DNA of 64,000 nt from Agrocybe praecox (Eukaryota; Basidiomycota; Agaricomycetes; Agaricales; Agrocybaceae), in contig OZ024845.1 of assembly GCA_964017145.1 (NCBI GenBank), positions 1,054,001-1,118,000 on the forward strand, read 5' to 3'. A model generated the notes under the pieces. The model saw nothing but the letters and a program-made list of their open reading frames with translations, searched no databases and had not been told where the DNA came from. Each line of letters begins with the position of its first letter. Within the stretch, counting starts at the first letter, position 1. A program made the position numbers and the translations under genes. This document shows positions 1-10,475 of this stretch, one piece after another.

Positions 1-2344
1 TGACCAGCAGGCAGAGAACCAGCTATGACGCTGCGATACTTTTCTGGAGGATGATCCTTCAGATATTTTTCAGAGAAATCACGCCTCGAGGAGGATCAAA
101 CATCCCGAGGGAAGGGCCAATCATCTTTGTCGGTGGGCCTCATAACAACCAGGTGAGTGACATTGAATATTAGTCGGGTATCATCGATATCTGACGTGTG
201 TAGTTTCTGGATCTCATCCTAAATGTGCAAGTTTACGAGGAATCGGCAAGACATGTACAATTTCTCATGGCTGCACATAGCATGAAGCGGAGGTGGATTG
301 GGTTTTTCGCTAGGTTGATGGCATGCAGTATGTCATACACTGAACTTTATCATACCCAGTTTCTAACGTTCTGTAGTCCCTGTAAGAAGAGCAGCAGACG
401 AAGCGAAACCAGGAAAAGGACGGTTATCTGTTTCTACAGACGATCCCTGTCTTGTCCTCGGAGAAGGGACGCAATTCGTGAGCGAGCTCCAACCTCGCAT
501 GCAAATCATGCTTCCCAAATCAGCCGGTTCGGTATCTGCAGAAGTGGTCGAAGTCATCTCTGACACTAAGTTGCGCATAAAGAAAGTGTTCAGCGAACAA
601 TTTTCAGGGCTTCAGTACAAAATACTGCCCGTCGTGGACCAATCTGACATGTACCGACATGTGTACCAATGCCTGCAGAATGGGGGAAGCATCGGTATCT
701 TCCCTGAAGGTAATTACATCGAATGACTTCATGCCGTATCTCAATTAATTAATAGGTGGGAGCCACGACCGCACCGATCTCCTTCCACTCAAAGCCGGAG
801 TGTCCATCATGGCTCTCGGAGCAATGGCTGATGACCCCAACGTAAAAGTCAAAATAGTACCAGTCGGGTTGAACTACTTCCACGCACATAAATTCCGTTC
901 TCGTGCTGTTGTAGAATTTGGGAGTGCGCTCGATGTCCCACCGGAATACGTCGACATGTTCAAGCAAGGGGGGGCTAAGAAGCGAGAGGCGGTGGCTAGA
1001 TTTTTGGATCTTATCTATGATGGGCTCAAGACTGTTACAGTTAGAGCGCCTGATTACGATACGTTAATGGTAAGTCTATACCTCATACTCCAGGGTTTCA
1101 ATCTTTGACCATCCTTTTCGCAGCTAATTCAAGCTGCCCGGCGACTGTACCAACCTCCAAACCATCATCTGACCCTCGACCAAGTCGTCGAGATTAACCG
1201 AAAGCTCCTGGAAGGTTACGAAAAATTCAAAGATCAGCCCACAGTACAAGCACTACAAAAGGATGTTTTGAAATACAACCGCCTCCTTCGTAATCTCGGT
1301 CTTCGAGATCATCAGGTATGTTTCTCATTTTTGCGTTCATACATTTAATAATGGTCCTGTCTGATTCATTCAGGTTCCACGTGCACAGAAGAGTGGATGG
1401 AAGACATTTGGCTTGCTCGCGTATCGATTTTTCTTGTTACTGGCTTGGACGATTCTCGCCCTCCCAGGGACAATTCTCAATGCCCCTATCCTGATTCTAG
1501 CATCCGTGATATCGAAAAAGAAAGCAAAAGGTCATTGCTATTTCATTTTTTGTGTTATTCATCCCGATCTCCCAAAGATCAGTACTAATTGCCATATATT
1601 GCACACAACAGAAGCCCTCGCGGCCTCCGTCGTCAAGATCGCTGGAAGGGACGTTTTGGCCACATGGAAAGTCCTCATTGCTCTAGGCCTTACCCCGGCT
1701 CTTTTCTCTCTGTATGCTATCATTGCTACTGTTATAGCAACGCGGGCCAATGCACCCGCGAAGTGGAGGTTCCTGACGCCTTTGTTGACATTTACTGGTC
1801 TGCCTATCATGAATTATGCTACATTGAAATTTGGTGAAGCTGGGGTGGATGTCTTAAAGTAAGCTCTTTGTTCTGATGTTTTTTTATATCGTACCTTTGT
1901 TTCTATTTCCACTCCTCTTGTTGCTAAAGACGACAATAGTGCTGATCTTTTACATCATTCGTTCCACGATGTAGATCACTTCCTCCTCTCATTGTTGCGC
2001 TGGTACCCGGTCAAAATCGTTCTCTGGACCGATTGAGAGCGATGAGAGTTGATTTAGCAGAGAGAGTGGCCAGTCTCGTCGAAGACCTGGGGCCAGAGGT
2101 CCGAGATGACTTCAATGAGGTACTTAGTCGTCCCTTCCTCCCCATACCCGTAGTGTCTCTAATTTTTCTTGGATGTTTTAAGTCGCGGATCATACCATCA
2201 CGTTCGTTTAGTAATCTCAGTCAAGATGGGTTGAAGCAACGCAAATCTCAGAAGAGCTTGTATTCGACAGACGGATCGGAAGAATCGACATCGTCGATGA
2301 GACTATCTGATAGCGCCTATGAGCATCTACATTTGCTTCGATGA
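1..2344 (+). CDS. Glycerol-3-phosphate / DHAP O-acyltransferase (Gpt2/Sct1 type), 5' edge at window start
   Basis: This enzyme makes lysophosphatidate from glycerol-3-phosphate or DHAP at the ER, the first step of glycerolipid synthesis. The acyltransferase block I motif reads GGPHNNQFLDLIL and spans an intron. A later conserved block reads FPEGGSHD and also crosses an intron. The C-terminal half has two hydrophobic pairs (LLAYRFFLLLAWTILALPG region and the ALGLTPALFSLYAIIA region), and the last ~50 residues are Ser-rich. The exons I placed are 1-152, 204-327, 377-709, 756-1069, 1124-1315, 1374-1530, 1612-1858, 1975-2119 and 2183-2344. Their lengths keep one open frame of about 608 residues. 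The first codon is ?TG and runs off the left edge. If the missing base is A, this is the true start (MTSRQRTSYDAAILFW...). Family call is firm; substrate preference (G3P or DHAP) cannot be read. Confidence 0.9.
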
Positions 2345-2821
2345 GTTGCAAGGAACACATATAATATACGTGGAGTTCAAGAGAAGTATGAACCCCATAT
2401 ATAATCACATCCGACATAGTCCTAATTGAATCTCTTATAGTACAGATATCCCTCGTTCCGTCATCTTCTCATCCATCGGCCATCGCCTGAACGAAAGAGC
2501 TTTTCAACGAGATTACGAATGTTTCAACGCCCGGTGTCAATACTCGATACATTCGATTTACATACACACCCCTCCTATCCACACAATTTGACTCATCTTT
2601 CTCTTGGCCGAAATCAATTGCTGGCTTCATCAAATATTTGTCAGTCAAGCACAAAATAAAAGTATCACTAAGCAGGTCTATCCGCGCTGCGCGGACATTT
2701 CGTTTAATTTTCTCGTCCCCGGTGCAATATTAATCAGGAATCTAGATTCTTTCAAACCACCTTGCGATGGAGTATAAAACTCAGGATCTACCTCCTCAAA
2801 AAAACCAACTTCGTGAACATC
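2345..2821. promoter_or_regulatory. Intergenic region with TATA box for the epoxide hydrolase
   Basis: No gene is seen here. A TATA element (TATAAAA, 2773-2779) lies about 45 nt before the ATG at 2822. The in-frame ATG at 2762 lies upstream of the TATA box, so it is unlikely to be used. Confidence 0.5.
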
Positions 2822-4409
2822 ATGGCAGAAACCCCGTTCAAGATATCTATCTCTGATGAGCGTCTCCACCAGCTCAAACGGAAATTAGATCTTACGGTCT
2901 TTCCTGACGAGCTAGACGACTCTGGCTGGGAATATGGGGCGCCTCTAGCAGATATTCAACGACTGATTGCCTACTGGAAAGATGGTTATGAGTGGCGAAA
3001 GCACGAGGCTCAACTCAACGAGGATCTTCCTCAGTTCACGCGTAACATCGATGTTGAAGGACACGGCAGCTTGAATATCCATTATATTCACAAGAAAAGC
3101 GACGTTGTGAACGCGATACCTCTCTTGTTCGTCCATGGATGTAAGCTGTTGCGTGTTTCTCTCATACCTTCAAACCTAATGGACTCCATAGGGCCTGGAT
3201 GCTTCATCGAGTCCCGTAAGATCACTCCTTTGCTGACCAAAGGCTCAGCAGAATATCCTGCCTTTCATGTCGTGGCAATTAGTTTGCCTGGGTTTGGCTT
3301 CTCGGAGGCTCCCAAGAAGAAAGGGTTCGCAGTAAACCAGTATGCCGAGGTATGGAGTGTGATGCAATGGCACACATATATGGATTCTGATTGCGTACAT
3401 CATTTAGGTTGCTCACAAGCTTATGCTAGCATTGGGGTATAATGAATACGGTGGGCATCGCAAGTTGCATTTCATCGACATCAGTGACTGACGTTTTTGC
3501 AATATCAAGTCACCCAGGGAGGAGATTGGGGTTACACGGTAAGTCTTCCTGGATGATGCCCTCTTTCACTTAATTTAATCTCAACAGATCACTTGCAAAA
3601 TTGTTGAACGTTACGGATCCAGACACGCAAAGGCTTGGCATTCAAACATGCCTCTGTGAGTTCACAAATTCGTTTCTTTGTCAACCGAAGCTAACAATTA
3701 TATAGAGCTTCTCCTCCCTCTTTATTCACAAAACCTTTACTATTTCTTTCTGACTGGATTTTCGGTTATACAGAAGAAGAAAAAGAAGGACTAGATCGAC
3801 CCCGCCGATTTTTTGAACAGTCAGGAGGATACTTCAAGCAACAGTCCACCCAGCCACAGACTCTCGGATATAGTCTTGCTGATTCTCCCTCCGGCTTACT
3901 TGCTTGGATATACGAGAAGCTTATAGATTTGTCTGAGCCTCATGCCTTTGAAGACGATGAAGGTGCGCATCCGTAATACACCATTCAGGCTAAGTAATCT
4001 GACCGTACGCCCTGTACAGTTCTTACGTGGGTGTCTATATACTGGTTCTCAAGAGCGGGCCCCACCGCTTCTCTTCGCATATATAGTGAAGCGCACAGAG
4101 CCAACATAGATCCCCTCACTGTATATGTACCTACAAACGTTCCCGTCGGAATATCCCATTTTCCTAAGGAAATATTCTCCTTCCCTCGCAGGTACGATCT
4201 TATGTTTGGCATATTTTCTTACAAACTAATATGCCTACTATATCAGATGGTTCAAAGCCCCGAACCTGATTTTTGAAGGTGAACATGAAAGTGGAGGCCA
4301 CTTTGCGGCTTATGAAAAGCCTCAAGAACTCGTCGGTGACCTCAGGAAGATGTATGGAAAAGGAAGCAAAGGGTTTGGTGTTGTCCCTGGAAAGACAGGC
4401 TTCTCTTAA
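2822..4409 (+). CDS. Microsomal-type epoxide hydrolase, alpha/beta-hydrolase (copy 1)
   Basis: Predicted to open epoxides to diols with an Asp nucleophile. The N-terminal epoxide-hydrolase (EHN) domain begins MAETPFKISI. The oxyanion-loop HGWPG forms across the first intron (3141-3191). The nucleophile elbow QGGDWG appears in exon 4 (about 3510-3540). A cap with a YWFSRAGPT segment and the catalytic His motif GGHFAAYEKP follow near the C-terminus, which ends PGKTGFS. Introns at about 3141-3191, 3350-3407, 3451-3509 and four later sites rejoin every motif in frame, so the gene looks intact. The ATG at 2822 was chosen because the paralog starts at the same residue and a TATA box lies just upstream. 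A close paralog lies in inverted orientation at 11194-12805. Such enzymes in mushrooms serve detoxification or secondary metabolism; the substrate is unknown. Confidence 0.9.
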
Positions 4410-5429
4410 GTCTTTTCCCCTCTACACGGATCCTTGTGGTCTTGAATTTCTGTACATAACAAAAGACAGAAGAGAAGAGAGAACTAATTTATGATTCTCC
4501 AAATTCCATGATATGTACATACAGCGTTGCCCAGAAAACATTTAGATAATTGAAATTATATTGAGCTTTACGCCTATCTGGGTTCCTTCATTGTGTGTCT
4601 TCCATTTTGGAAGCCATGCTTTGCCCCATCTTTTGCGATTTAGATTCCTTATCGTTTATTTCAGGTGTCTGGCTCTTCGCTCTAGAGACGACGGTCAGCT
4701 CGCAGACACACGAAATGAACATGCTCGTTGCCCTGTACGTACTCTTGGAAGTATCCTAGATATTCGGAATTAGGGTCTGTCCCTGTCCCTGTTCGAAAAG
4801 TGATGTTGAGACATACCCTGTCGCTGCTCCGTGTCAGACTTATGGCCCGCATTCACGGAACCATCAACGCAAGCTGCGCCCATTGGCTTGTCCGAGCCCG
4901 TGGCTTCGAGAGGAGGTGAGTTCGTGCCAGAGCCGATTCTGCTTTGTGTGTTCTTGGAAGACATGTTGGTGTTGGGTTAAGCAGTGTTCGCAATTTTGAG
5001 CCTTTATAAACAAGTCTACGGCGTTTTTCAGGCTGGACGAGTTGAATGACATCAAGTGGGGAAATGTCTATGACATCATATCCCCATGCGGGGCATTTGT
5101 TCTTCCTCCGCGATAAGATGAGCCGGGTCCGACCCGTCCATCTCATTTCCTCGCATCCCTCGTCCTTTGAAATGTGTCAAATTTATGACCGCTTCGTGAT
5201 GTACGTATTTCTAATAAACTGGAGCTCTACGAAAATCTTTCTTGCCTCTCTTTCCTCCTCGTCCATCTCAACGCAACACTCTTTGCGTTCTCGCTGCAAC
5301 TCCAAAAATTTTCTTTTCTCCCATTTCCCTTTTTTCCTCCCTAGCCTGATACTACCGTTAACTCGTTACCTCCTTACCTGAGAATTTCGATTTCTCCTTT
5401 TCCTTTTTCCCACCCTCTCCTTCTTTCCC
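4410..5429. other. Spacer between epoxide hydrolase and retrotransposon gag
   Basis: The only gene candidate is the short spliced minus-strand model at 4588-4964. The last ~250 bases before 5430 are pyrimidine-rich and probably form the retrotransposon 5' untranslated region. I found no sequence here that recurs beyond 10475, so the left end of the element is not located. Confidence 0.4.
4588..4964 (-). CDS. Candidate small hydrophilic protein, one intron (unrecognised)
   Basis: Not recognised. Reading minus, an ATG at 4964 in good context (CACCAACATG) follows a TATA-like TTTATAAAG (5003-5010). The first exon encodes about 50 polar residues (MSSKNTQSRIGSGTNSPP...) and ends at a strong donor CAG|GTATGT. 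An acceptor ATCTAG leads into a second exon that ends ...MGQSMASKMEDTQ and stops at 4588. The product would be small, charged and free of membrane segments. Support is promoter placement, splice consensus and a composition unlike random translation. I recall no homolog, and the second exon could be read in another phase. Confidence 0.3.
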
Positions 5430-7016
5430 ATGGTCGACATTCCTACTGTTTCAGGGGGCTCGGGCTCCCATGGACCCACCCCTCCTTCAACCCAGGCCCA
5501 GGCCGGTTCCGTCCCACCTCGTCACACCTTACCTCCTGGCCCCCAACCTCCCCTGCAGCAACATGGCCAACCTCAACTTCAGCCACACCAGCCCCCCCAA
5601 CAGCCTCAGCAACCACCTCAGCAACCACAGCAACCACCCCAGCAACCCCAGCAACCACCCCAACAACCCCAGCAACTTCCGGCAGAGCCTCAAATTCCAC
5701 CTGGTTTCAAGCGTGGGAAGACCCATAAATCCCCAAGGATCGTCGAGATGTTCAAGGGCTTCACCAGGAAGATGAAGCTAGAGTTTAATAAGGCGATCGA
5801 GAAGGCTAACGAAATTCGGAGGAAGCGTACCTTCGATCACCACAACGACCCGGACAACTTCCCAACTCCCGGCTCCGAAGAAGCTTCTTTGATGACCCTC
5901 GAGTCCGCTGAGCTTTCCGACCTTTTGGACCCCAGGATTGAGAAATTATACAGCGACGATGGTGTCCTGCCTCATTACGTTACTCACTATTTGATCCAGA
6001 AACGTGAAGAGGTTGCAACCGAAAATAAACGGAAAGCTGATTCCGCTCGGTTGGAGGACTTCGAATCTAAGCGTCGATGCATTGACGGCTTGAATATGGT
6101 TGATCGTAACTCCGAAGCTGCTCTCACCTTTCCTCTCCCGTTTTTTGTCACTGAACTTATTGAACCCATTCCCCTCCCTGTTTTTCAGAAAAAGCATCTC
6201 GACGCCATCAAAGCCGAACCGTACAAGGTCCCTACAAAGAAGACTACGTCGGTCGACTTCTCGAACAACAAAATGTCGCGCATCTGGGACATTAAGGGTC
6301 TCTGTTCTGTTTTCAACGTCAAAGCAGAAGGGACCCTTGAACTAGCTGAGTATCGTCAAGCTTCTGCTAATTACAAAGTTTTTCAGAAACAGCGGGCTAT
6401 TGGACCCATCTGGCCTGGCCGTATCGACTCCCATTTCGATCACTTCGAATCCAAGATTCCCGACTCCGACGAGACTTACGAGGGATGGCGCCCAGGTGAA
6501 GTCATTCTTCGTCAAGAAATGGTCAATCCCAACGGCTCCGGCACTACCTACTCCGAATCACACTACGAAAAAATTTGCAGCAACGAAATCAACAAATGGC
6601 GTACCACTCAATCCGTCGCCAACGAAGTCAAGAAATATCTCGCCTCCCAACCTTCGTCTTCTCGACCTTCCTCCAGCCGTCCTCAAAATGCTCGCGCCTC
6701 CGGCAGCTCTTCAAAAGGTTCCTTTCGATCAGGCACCACCCCCACTTGCATTCTCTGTGCTCACCCAGGACACACCGTCTACCAACACCCCCAAGACACG
6801 ACCGCGTTTCCCAACGGCGACCAACTATGGGCGAAATATGAAAACGGCAATCTCCTCAGCCCGGACAGCAAGAACATATGCATCAACTTCAACATCAAGC
6901 CCCCCGGCTCCGCCAACTGCAGGCACGACAGCTCTCGTGTCCACGTCTGCTCCTTCTGTGGTAGTAAAGGGCATCATGCCCTCTCTTTTACCTGTAAAAC
7001 TCGTTCTCCAACCTAG
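5430..7016 (+). CDS. Retrotransposon gag-like protein with zinc knuckles
   Basis: A 528-residue first ORF of the element. After a Pro/Gln-rich N-terminus (about residues 10-90) comes a basic, alpha-helical central region with no recognised enzyme. The C-terminus carries two knuckle-like motifs, CILCAHPGHTVYQH (CX2CX4H...) and CSFCGSKGHHALSFTC (CX2CX4HX6C), as expected for nucleic-acid packaging. It presumably coats the element RNA. The stop at 7014-7016 lies inside the start of the RT ORF, which runs in the +1 frame from 6976. RT is therefore made either by reinitiation at the overlapping ATG or by frameshifting. Confidence 0.75.
   Translation: MVDIPTVSGGSGSHGPTPPSTQAQAGSVPPRHTLPPGPQPPLQQHGQPQLQPHQPPQQPQQPPQQPQQPPQQPQQPPQQPQQLPAEPQIPPGFKRGKTHKSPRIVEMFKGFTRKMKLEFNKAIEKANEIRRKRTFDHHNDPDNFPTPGSEEASLMTLESAELSDLLDPRIEKLYSDDGVLPHYVTHYLIQKREEVATENKRKADSARLEDFESKRRCIDGLNMVDRNSEAALTFPLPFFVTELIEPIPLPVFQKKHLDAIKAEPYKVPTKKTTSVDFSNNKMSRIWDIKGLCSVFNVKAEGTLELAEYRQASANYKVFQKQRAIGPIWPGRIDSHFDHFESKIPDSDETYEGWRPGEVILRQEMVNPNGSGTTYSESHYEKICSNEINKWRTTQSVANEVKKYLASQPSSSRPSSSRPQNARASGSSSKGSFRSGTTPTCILCAHPGHTVYQHPQDTTAFPNGDQLWAKYENGNLLSPDSKNICINFNIKPPGSANCRHDSSRVHVCSFCGSKGHHALSFTCKTRSPT
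5583..5690 (+). repeat. CAGCAACCACCC-type tandem repeat coding poly-Pro/Gln
   Basis: Degenerate tandem units alternate CAGCAACC(A/C)CCC and CAACAACCCCAG and translate as repeated PQQPQQP blocks in the gag N-terminus. The array is imperfect. It is likely length-variable between copies of the element. Confidence 0.8.
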
Positions 7017-8955
7017 TGATGAGTTCGCTATTGCTAGCGCTCCCCCAAAACTAGTTTATTCAGATTTATCACTTTCACTTGTATTGCGTCCTGCATTTGA
7101 CGCTTTTTGGCATGATTTTCCTCACGTTTTCAACTGCATAACTTCTCCTTACAATGCTGACGCTTTCGAATTCTTTCTAGACAAACATAACATCTCGTCT
7201 AACTATCCTCAGCTCGTACAGAATTTACGTTCCGGTTTCCCTCTTGGAAGAATGCCCGCTCTTACTTCGACCAATATCATCGACAATCCTCCTTACATCA
7301 AGGACTTTTATGAAGAAATATACACCTACATCAACGAAGAACTCGCAGCAGGACGAATGTCGGGCCCCTTTTCCAAAGAAATGGTCGAGCGAATTCTCCG
7401 TGGTCCTTTTCAAGCTTCCCCTTTCGTGGTGGCCATCCAACCTCAAGCACCTGGCGAGCCCGACAAGATTCGGGTTTGTCGTAACCTCTCAAAACACTCT
7501 CATACCTTTCCTTCTGTCAACTCCTTTATGGAGCGTCCGGACTTTCCCACTCGCTTTGATACGGCTGCCTGCGTTGCAGATATTGTATGTCTTTCTCTCT
7601 TCTCCGGGTGCCCTCACCCTTTATACGGGTCTTCATGCCCTCTCGTTCTTGACGAGTTTTTACGGTACCTTACCGTAGGCCTTCATGCCGCTTTTGGTCT
7701 TCATGCCACCCTTCTTGCATCCTTTGCCTTATGAAGTGATGCTCATCATACCTTTCTTTTTCAGGTGGCTCTCGCACCACCAGGCACTCAGGCTATTACC
7801 CTGGACATTGCCAAGTTTCATAGGACTTGCCCTGTTCGTCCCGATCACAAGTGCTGGCTTGTTGTTCAGGGAAAGCCAGCCCAATTTTTCATTGACCATG
7901 TCCATCCCTTCGGAGCGTCTTGCGCAAGCAGCAACTCCGGCCAAATTGCTAATGCAGCTGTCGACATCTGGCTTGCAGAGGGCGTAGATGCCATCCTCAA
8001 ATATGAGGATGATCTTAATATCCTTCGGATTCCCAAGCAAAACGGTGTTTTTTCTGACGGAATATTCACTTATGAGCACGACTTTGACACGGTCATGTCG
8101 CTCATCGCCCCTCTCAACATTCCATGGCACCCAGATAAAGGCACTCGATCCTTCTCCTCTATCACTATATTTATCGGTCTCGAATGGGATTTTTCACGTC
8201 ACACCGTTTCTCTTCCCGAGAACAAGCGCCTGAAATTCCTTGCTCGTTGCGAGTCCTTTCTTTCCAACTTTTCTGGACACCCTTGCTCCTTGAATGATGT
8301 CGACAGAATTCATGGGTCACTTTCGTATATCGCCTTTGTCTTTCCTGAAGGGCGTTCCTTCAACGCTCCTTTATCCACGTTTGCTTCGTCCTTCGCCAAC
8401 GAATTTCAAACCCGCCGTCCTCCTCCTTCAGTCCTCACTGCTATCAAGTGGTGGATCTCCACTTTGAAGAAGACAGGTGTCTTTCGTCTTCTCATTCCCA
8501 AACACGACACCCTGGATATTGGCATTTACGTGGACGCCAGCACCTCGTGGGGTATTGGCATTCTTATTGACGGTCGTTGGGCGGCTTTCAAGTTGGCCGA
8601 GTTCTGGAAAGTGCCCGGAAAGGACATATGCTGGCTCGAAACTGTTGCAGTGGAGCTAGCATCCTATTTTGTCGAGCACATGGGTATTCGGAACTCCCGC
8701 CTTCGTTTTTACTCCGATAATCAAGGAACCATAGGTGCTTTGGGCAAAGGTCGTTGCCAAAATCTTCATATCAATCTCTCGATTCGCCGCACATATTCAG
8801 TGTTCGCTGCTCTTCTCATCACCCCAGAATTTGTTTATGTACCTACAGCTGATAACCCAGCAGACCCTCTCTCTCGAGGGATTTTTGACTTCACGCAACC
8901 TCGTATTCCTATTTCTTTTTCGCTTCCTGCAGAATTATCATCCTCCTTCGTCTAG
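6976..8955 (+). CDS. Reverse transcriptase-RNase H of the YR retrotransposon, with one intron
   Basis: The first exon runs from the ATG at 6976 to 7584. RT fingers include IRVCRNLSKHSHTFPSVNSF and the exon ends DTAACVADI. The second exon resumes at 7765 with VALAPPGTQAITLDIAKFH, giving a continuous RT. The catalytic aspartates are in LDIAKFH and in the KYEDDLNI box (YxDD). RNase H follows with its four acidic residues in VDAS, LETVAVELA, YSDNQG and TADNPADPLSRG. The 180-nt gap (7585-7764) has consensus GTATGT...TTTTTCAG ends and contains an in-frame stop at 7732-7734, so unspliced RNA cannot give the full enzyme. An overlapping gag lies upstream and the recombinase ORF begins 11 nt downstream. 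Confidence 0.85.
7585..7764 (+). other. Intron inside the retrotransposon RT domain
   Basis: Donor ATT|GTATGT and acceptor TTTTTCAG|GTG bound a 180-nt segment whose removal joins RT blocks in frame. It is longer than most introns in this window. It holds three copies of (T/C)CTTCATGCC, at about 7630, 7680 and 7698. Confidence 0.7.
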
Positions 8956-8966
8956 ATTTTGCTACT

Positions 8967-10475
8967 ATGTTCTTTACAAACGCTACAACTTCTCATCGTC
9001 CTGCCATTATTTCTAGGTCTTTATGCACATCGTCTTCTTTATCTGCTGAACCCATTCCCTCTCGGTCCTTTGATACTTCTGTTGCCCATTCTTCACATTT
9101 TACGCAATATCGTATACATAGCTCTTCTTCGCTTCCTCCTAGCGTACCTCTTTCTGAATTTTCCTCTTCTCATGCTATTAGTTCTCGAATTTCTCGAATT
9201 AGTTCTAATTTTTCGTCCCCGATTTCTCTCAAATCTGCTAGCTCCAATTCTTTTCCTTCGTTTATAACTCCTATTCCATCTTCTTCCTCCCTCCCCTCCA
9301 CCGACTCCTCCATTCATCTGGCAGTCACTCCTGATCCCCGTCCTAAAGTCCGGGCAGAACATCGCATTGCAGCTTGGTCCACCCCTTTCTCCATCAAACG
9401 TCGCGCAGAGCTGACAACCATTATTCCCTCTCCGCTCGTCGACAAAGCATACAAGTTGGTGGAAAACGCTCTGGCCAAGAACACCAGAATCACTTACGGT
9501 GCAGGCATTGCACGTTTTCTTGACTTCTGCGACCTCCACAACATATCAGAGTGTCAACGAATGCCAGCCTCGTCCACGTTGATCACTGCCTTCGTTGCCG
9601 AACACTCTGGTTCATTTTCAGGTTCAACCATTCGCACTTGGCTTTCTGGTATCAGGGCATGGCACATCCATCATGGTGCACATTGGGATGGTGATGATGA
9701 ATGGGTCAAGCTGGCTCGTTCGGCCGCCAAAAAGGAAGGGGTTCATTGCTCTCGTCCTCTCAGGGCCCCCGTATCCTTCGAACATCTCCTCGAGCTTCTT
9801 CGTCATTTGGATTTATCAACCTCCTTCCATGCCGCCATTTGGGCTGTTGCCCTAGTCTCCTTCTTTGGCTGCCGACGTCTCGGAGAGACTACAGTCACCA
9901 ACATTACGGATTTCAGCCCTTCTACCCACGTAACTGCTGGCGTTAGGATCATTTTCAATGCGGACAAGGATCACGTTCATCGATCAGCCGCATTTAACAT
10001 CCCATGGACCAAGACCACCAAGCAGGATGGCGCCTCTGTTATCCTTACCTCTCGCCATGATATCCTCTGTCCAGTGGAGGCTCTCATAAACCACAAAACC
10101 GTTAACCAGCATGCCCCAGCTTCTACGTCCCTATTTTCTTTTCGAGACGAACACAACAATTGGCGTCACATGTCCAAGTCAATTTTCCTTTCCTTTGTCT
10201 CGGGGATCTGGGAGAAGAATGGTTTTCAACATATCAACGGGCATAGTTTCCGCATTGGCGGCGCGGTCTTTCTTCTTCTCGCTGGTGTTCCACCCGAGAT
10301 TGTCGCTGCTACGGGTGGCTGGACTTCCTTGGCCTTTCTGCTATATTGGCGGAAAATGGAGCAGATCATCCCTTTTCACACTTCCAGTGCGTATTCCAAA
10401 TTTAGCTCTCTAGCTTCCACCATCGAGGCCTTTCGTATTAAAAATAAGATTTCTTTGCAGGACCTTGCCTCTTAA
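8967..10475 (+). CDS. Tyrosine recombinase of the YR retrotransposon
   Basis: A 502-residue integrase-type recombinase expected to insert the circular DNA copy without target duplication. The first ~150 residues are Ser/Thr-rich and low-complexity. A SAM-like core-binding domain follows (DKAYKLVENALAKNTRITYG to the LSGIRAWHIHHG region). The catalytic domain shows the first Arg in FFGCRRLGETT, the HxxR motif in GHSFRIGGAVF, the Trp of TGGWTS and the nucleophilic Tyr in FLLYWRKMEQ. All hallmark residues are present, so the protein may be active. The ATG at 8967 follows the RT stop by 11 nt in another frame. Confidence 0.88.
   Translation: MFFTNATTSHRPAIISRSLCTSSSLSAEPIPSRSFDTSVAHSSHFTQYRIHSSSSLPPSVPLSEFSSSHAISSRISRISSNFSSPISLKSASSNSFPSFITPIPSSSSLPSTDSSIHLAVTPDPRPKVRAEHRIAAWSTPFSIKRRAELTTIIPSPLVDKAYKLVENALAKNTRITYGAGIARFLDFCDLHNISECQRMPASSTLITAFVAEHSGSFSGSTIRTWLSGIRAWHIHHGAHWDGDDEWVKLARSAAKKEGVHCSRPLRAPVSFEHLLELLRHLDLSTSFHAAIWAVALVSFFGCRRLGETTVTNITDFSPSTHVTAGVRIIFNADKDHVHRSAAFNIPWTKTTKQDGASVILTSRHDILCPVEALINHKTVNQHAPASTSLFSFRDEHNNWRHMSKSIFLSFVSGIWEKNGFQHINGHSFRIGGAVFLLLAGVPPEIVAATGGWTSLAFLLYWRKMEQIIPFHTSSAYSKFSSLASTIEAFRIKNKISLQDLAS

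Larger units (their letters stand above)
5430..10475 (+). mobile_element. Ngaro-like tyrosine-recombinase retrotransposon (coding core)
   Basis: Three consecutive same-strand reading frames encode a gag-like zinc-knuckle protein, a reverse transcriptase-RNase H and a tyrosine recombinase, the signature of DIRS/Ngaro retroelements. No methyltransferase domain is visible between RT and recombinase, which favours Ngaro over DIRS. Catalytic residues of RT, RNase H and recombinase all appear intact, so the copy may be young or autonomous. Coordinates cover only the coding core. The element must extend on both sides, but by eye I found neither the split direct repeats expected for Ngaro nor a target-site footprint. 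It lies between two inverted epoxide hydrolase paralogs. Confidence 0.85.

Noticed and set aside
2762..2821. Upstream in-frame ATG for epoxide hydrolase copy 1
   Set aside because: It precedes the TATA box, and the paralog starts at the later Met.
8955..9300. Methyltransferase domain expected in DIRS elements
   Set aside because: The recombinase ORF begins 11 bases after RT and its N-terminus is only Ser/Thr-rich; no methyltransferase motif was found, so Ngaro-like is preferred.
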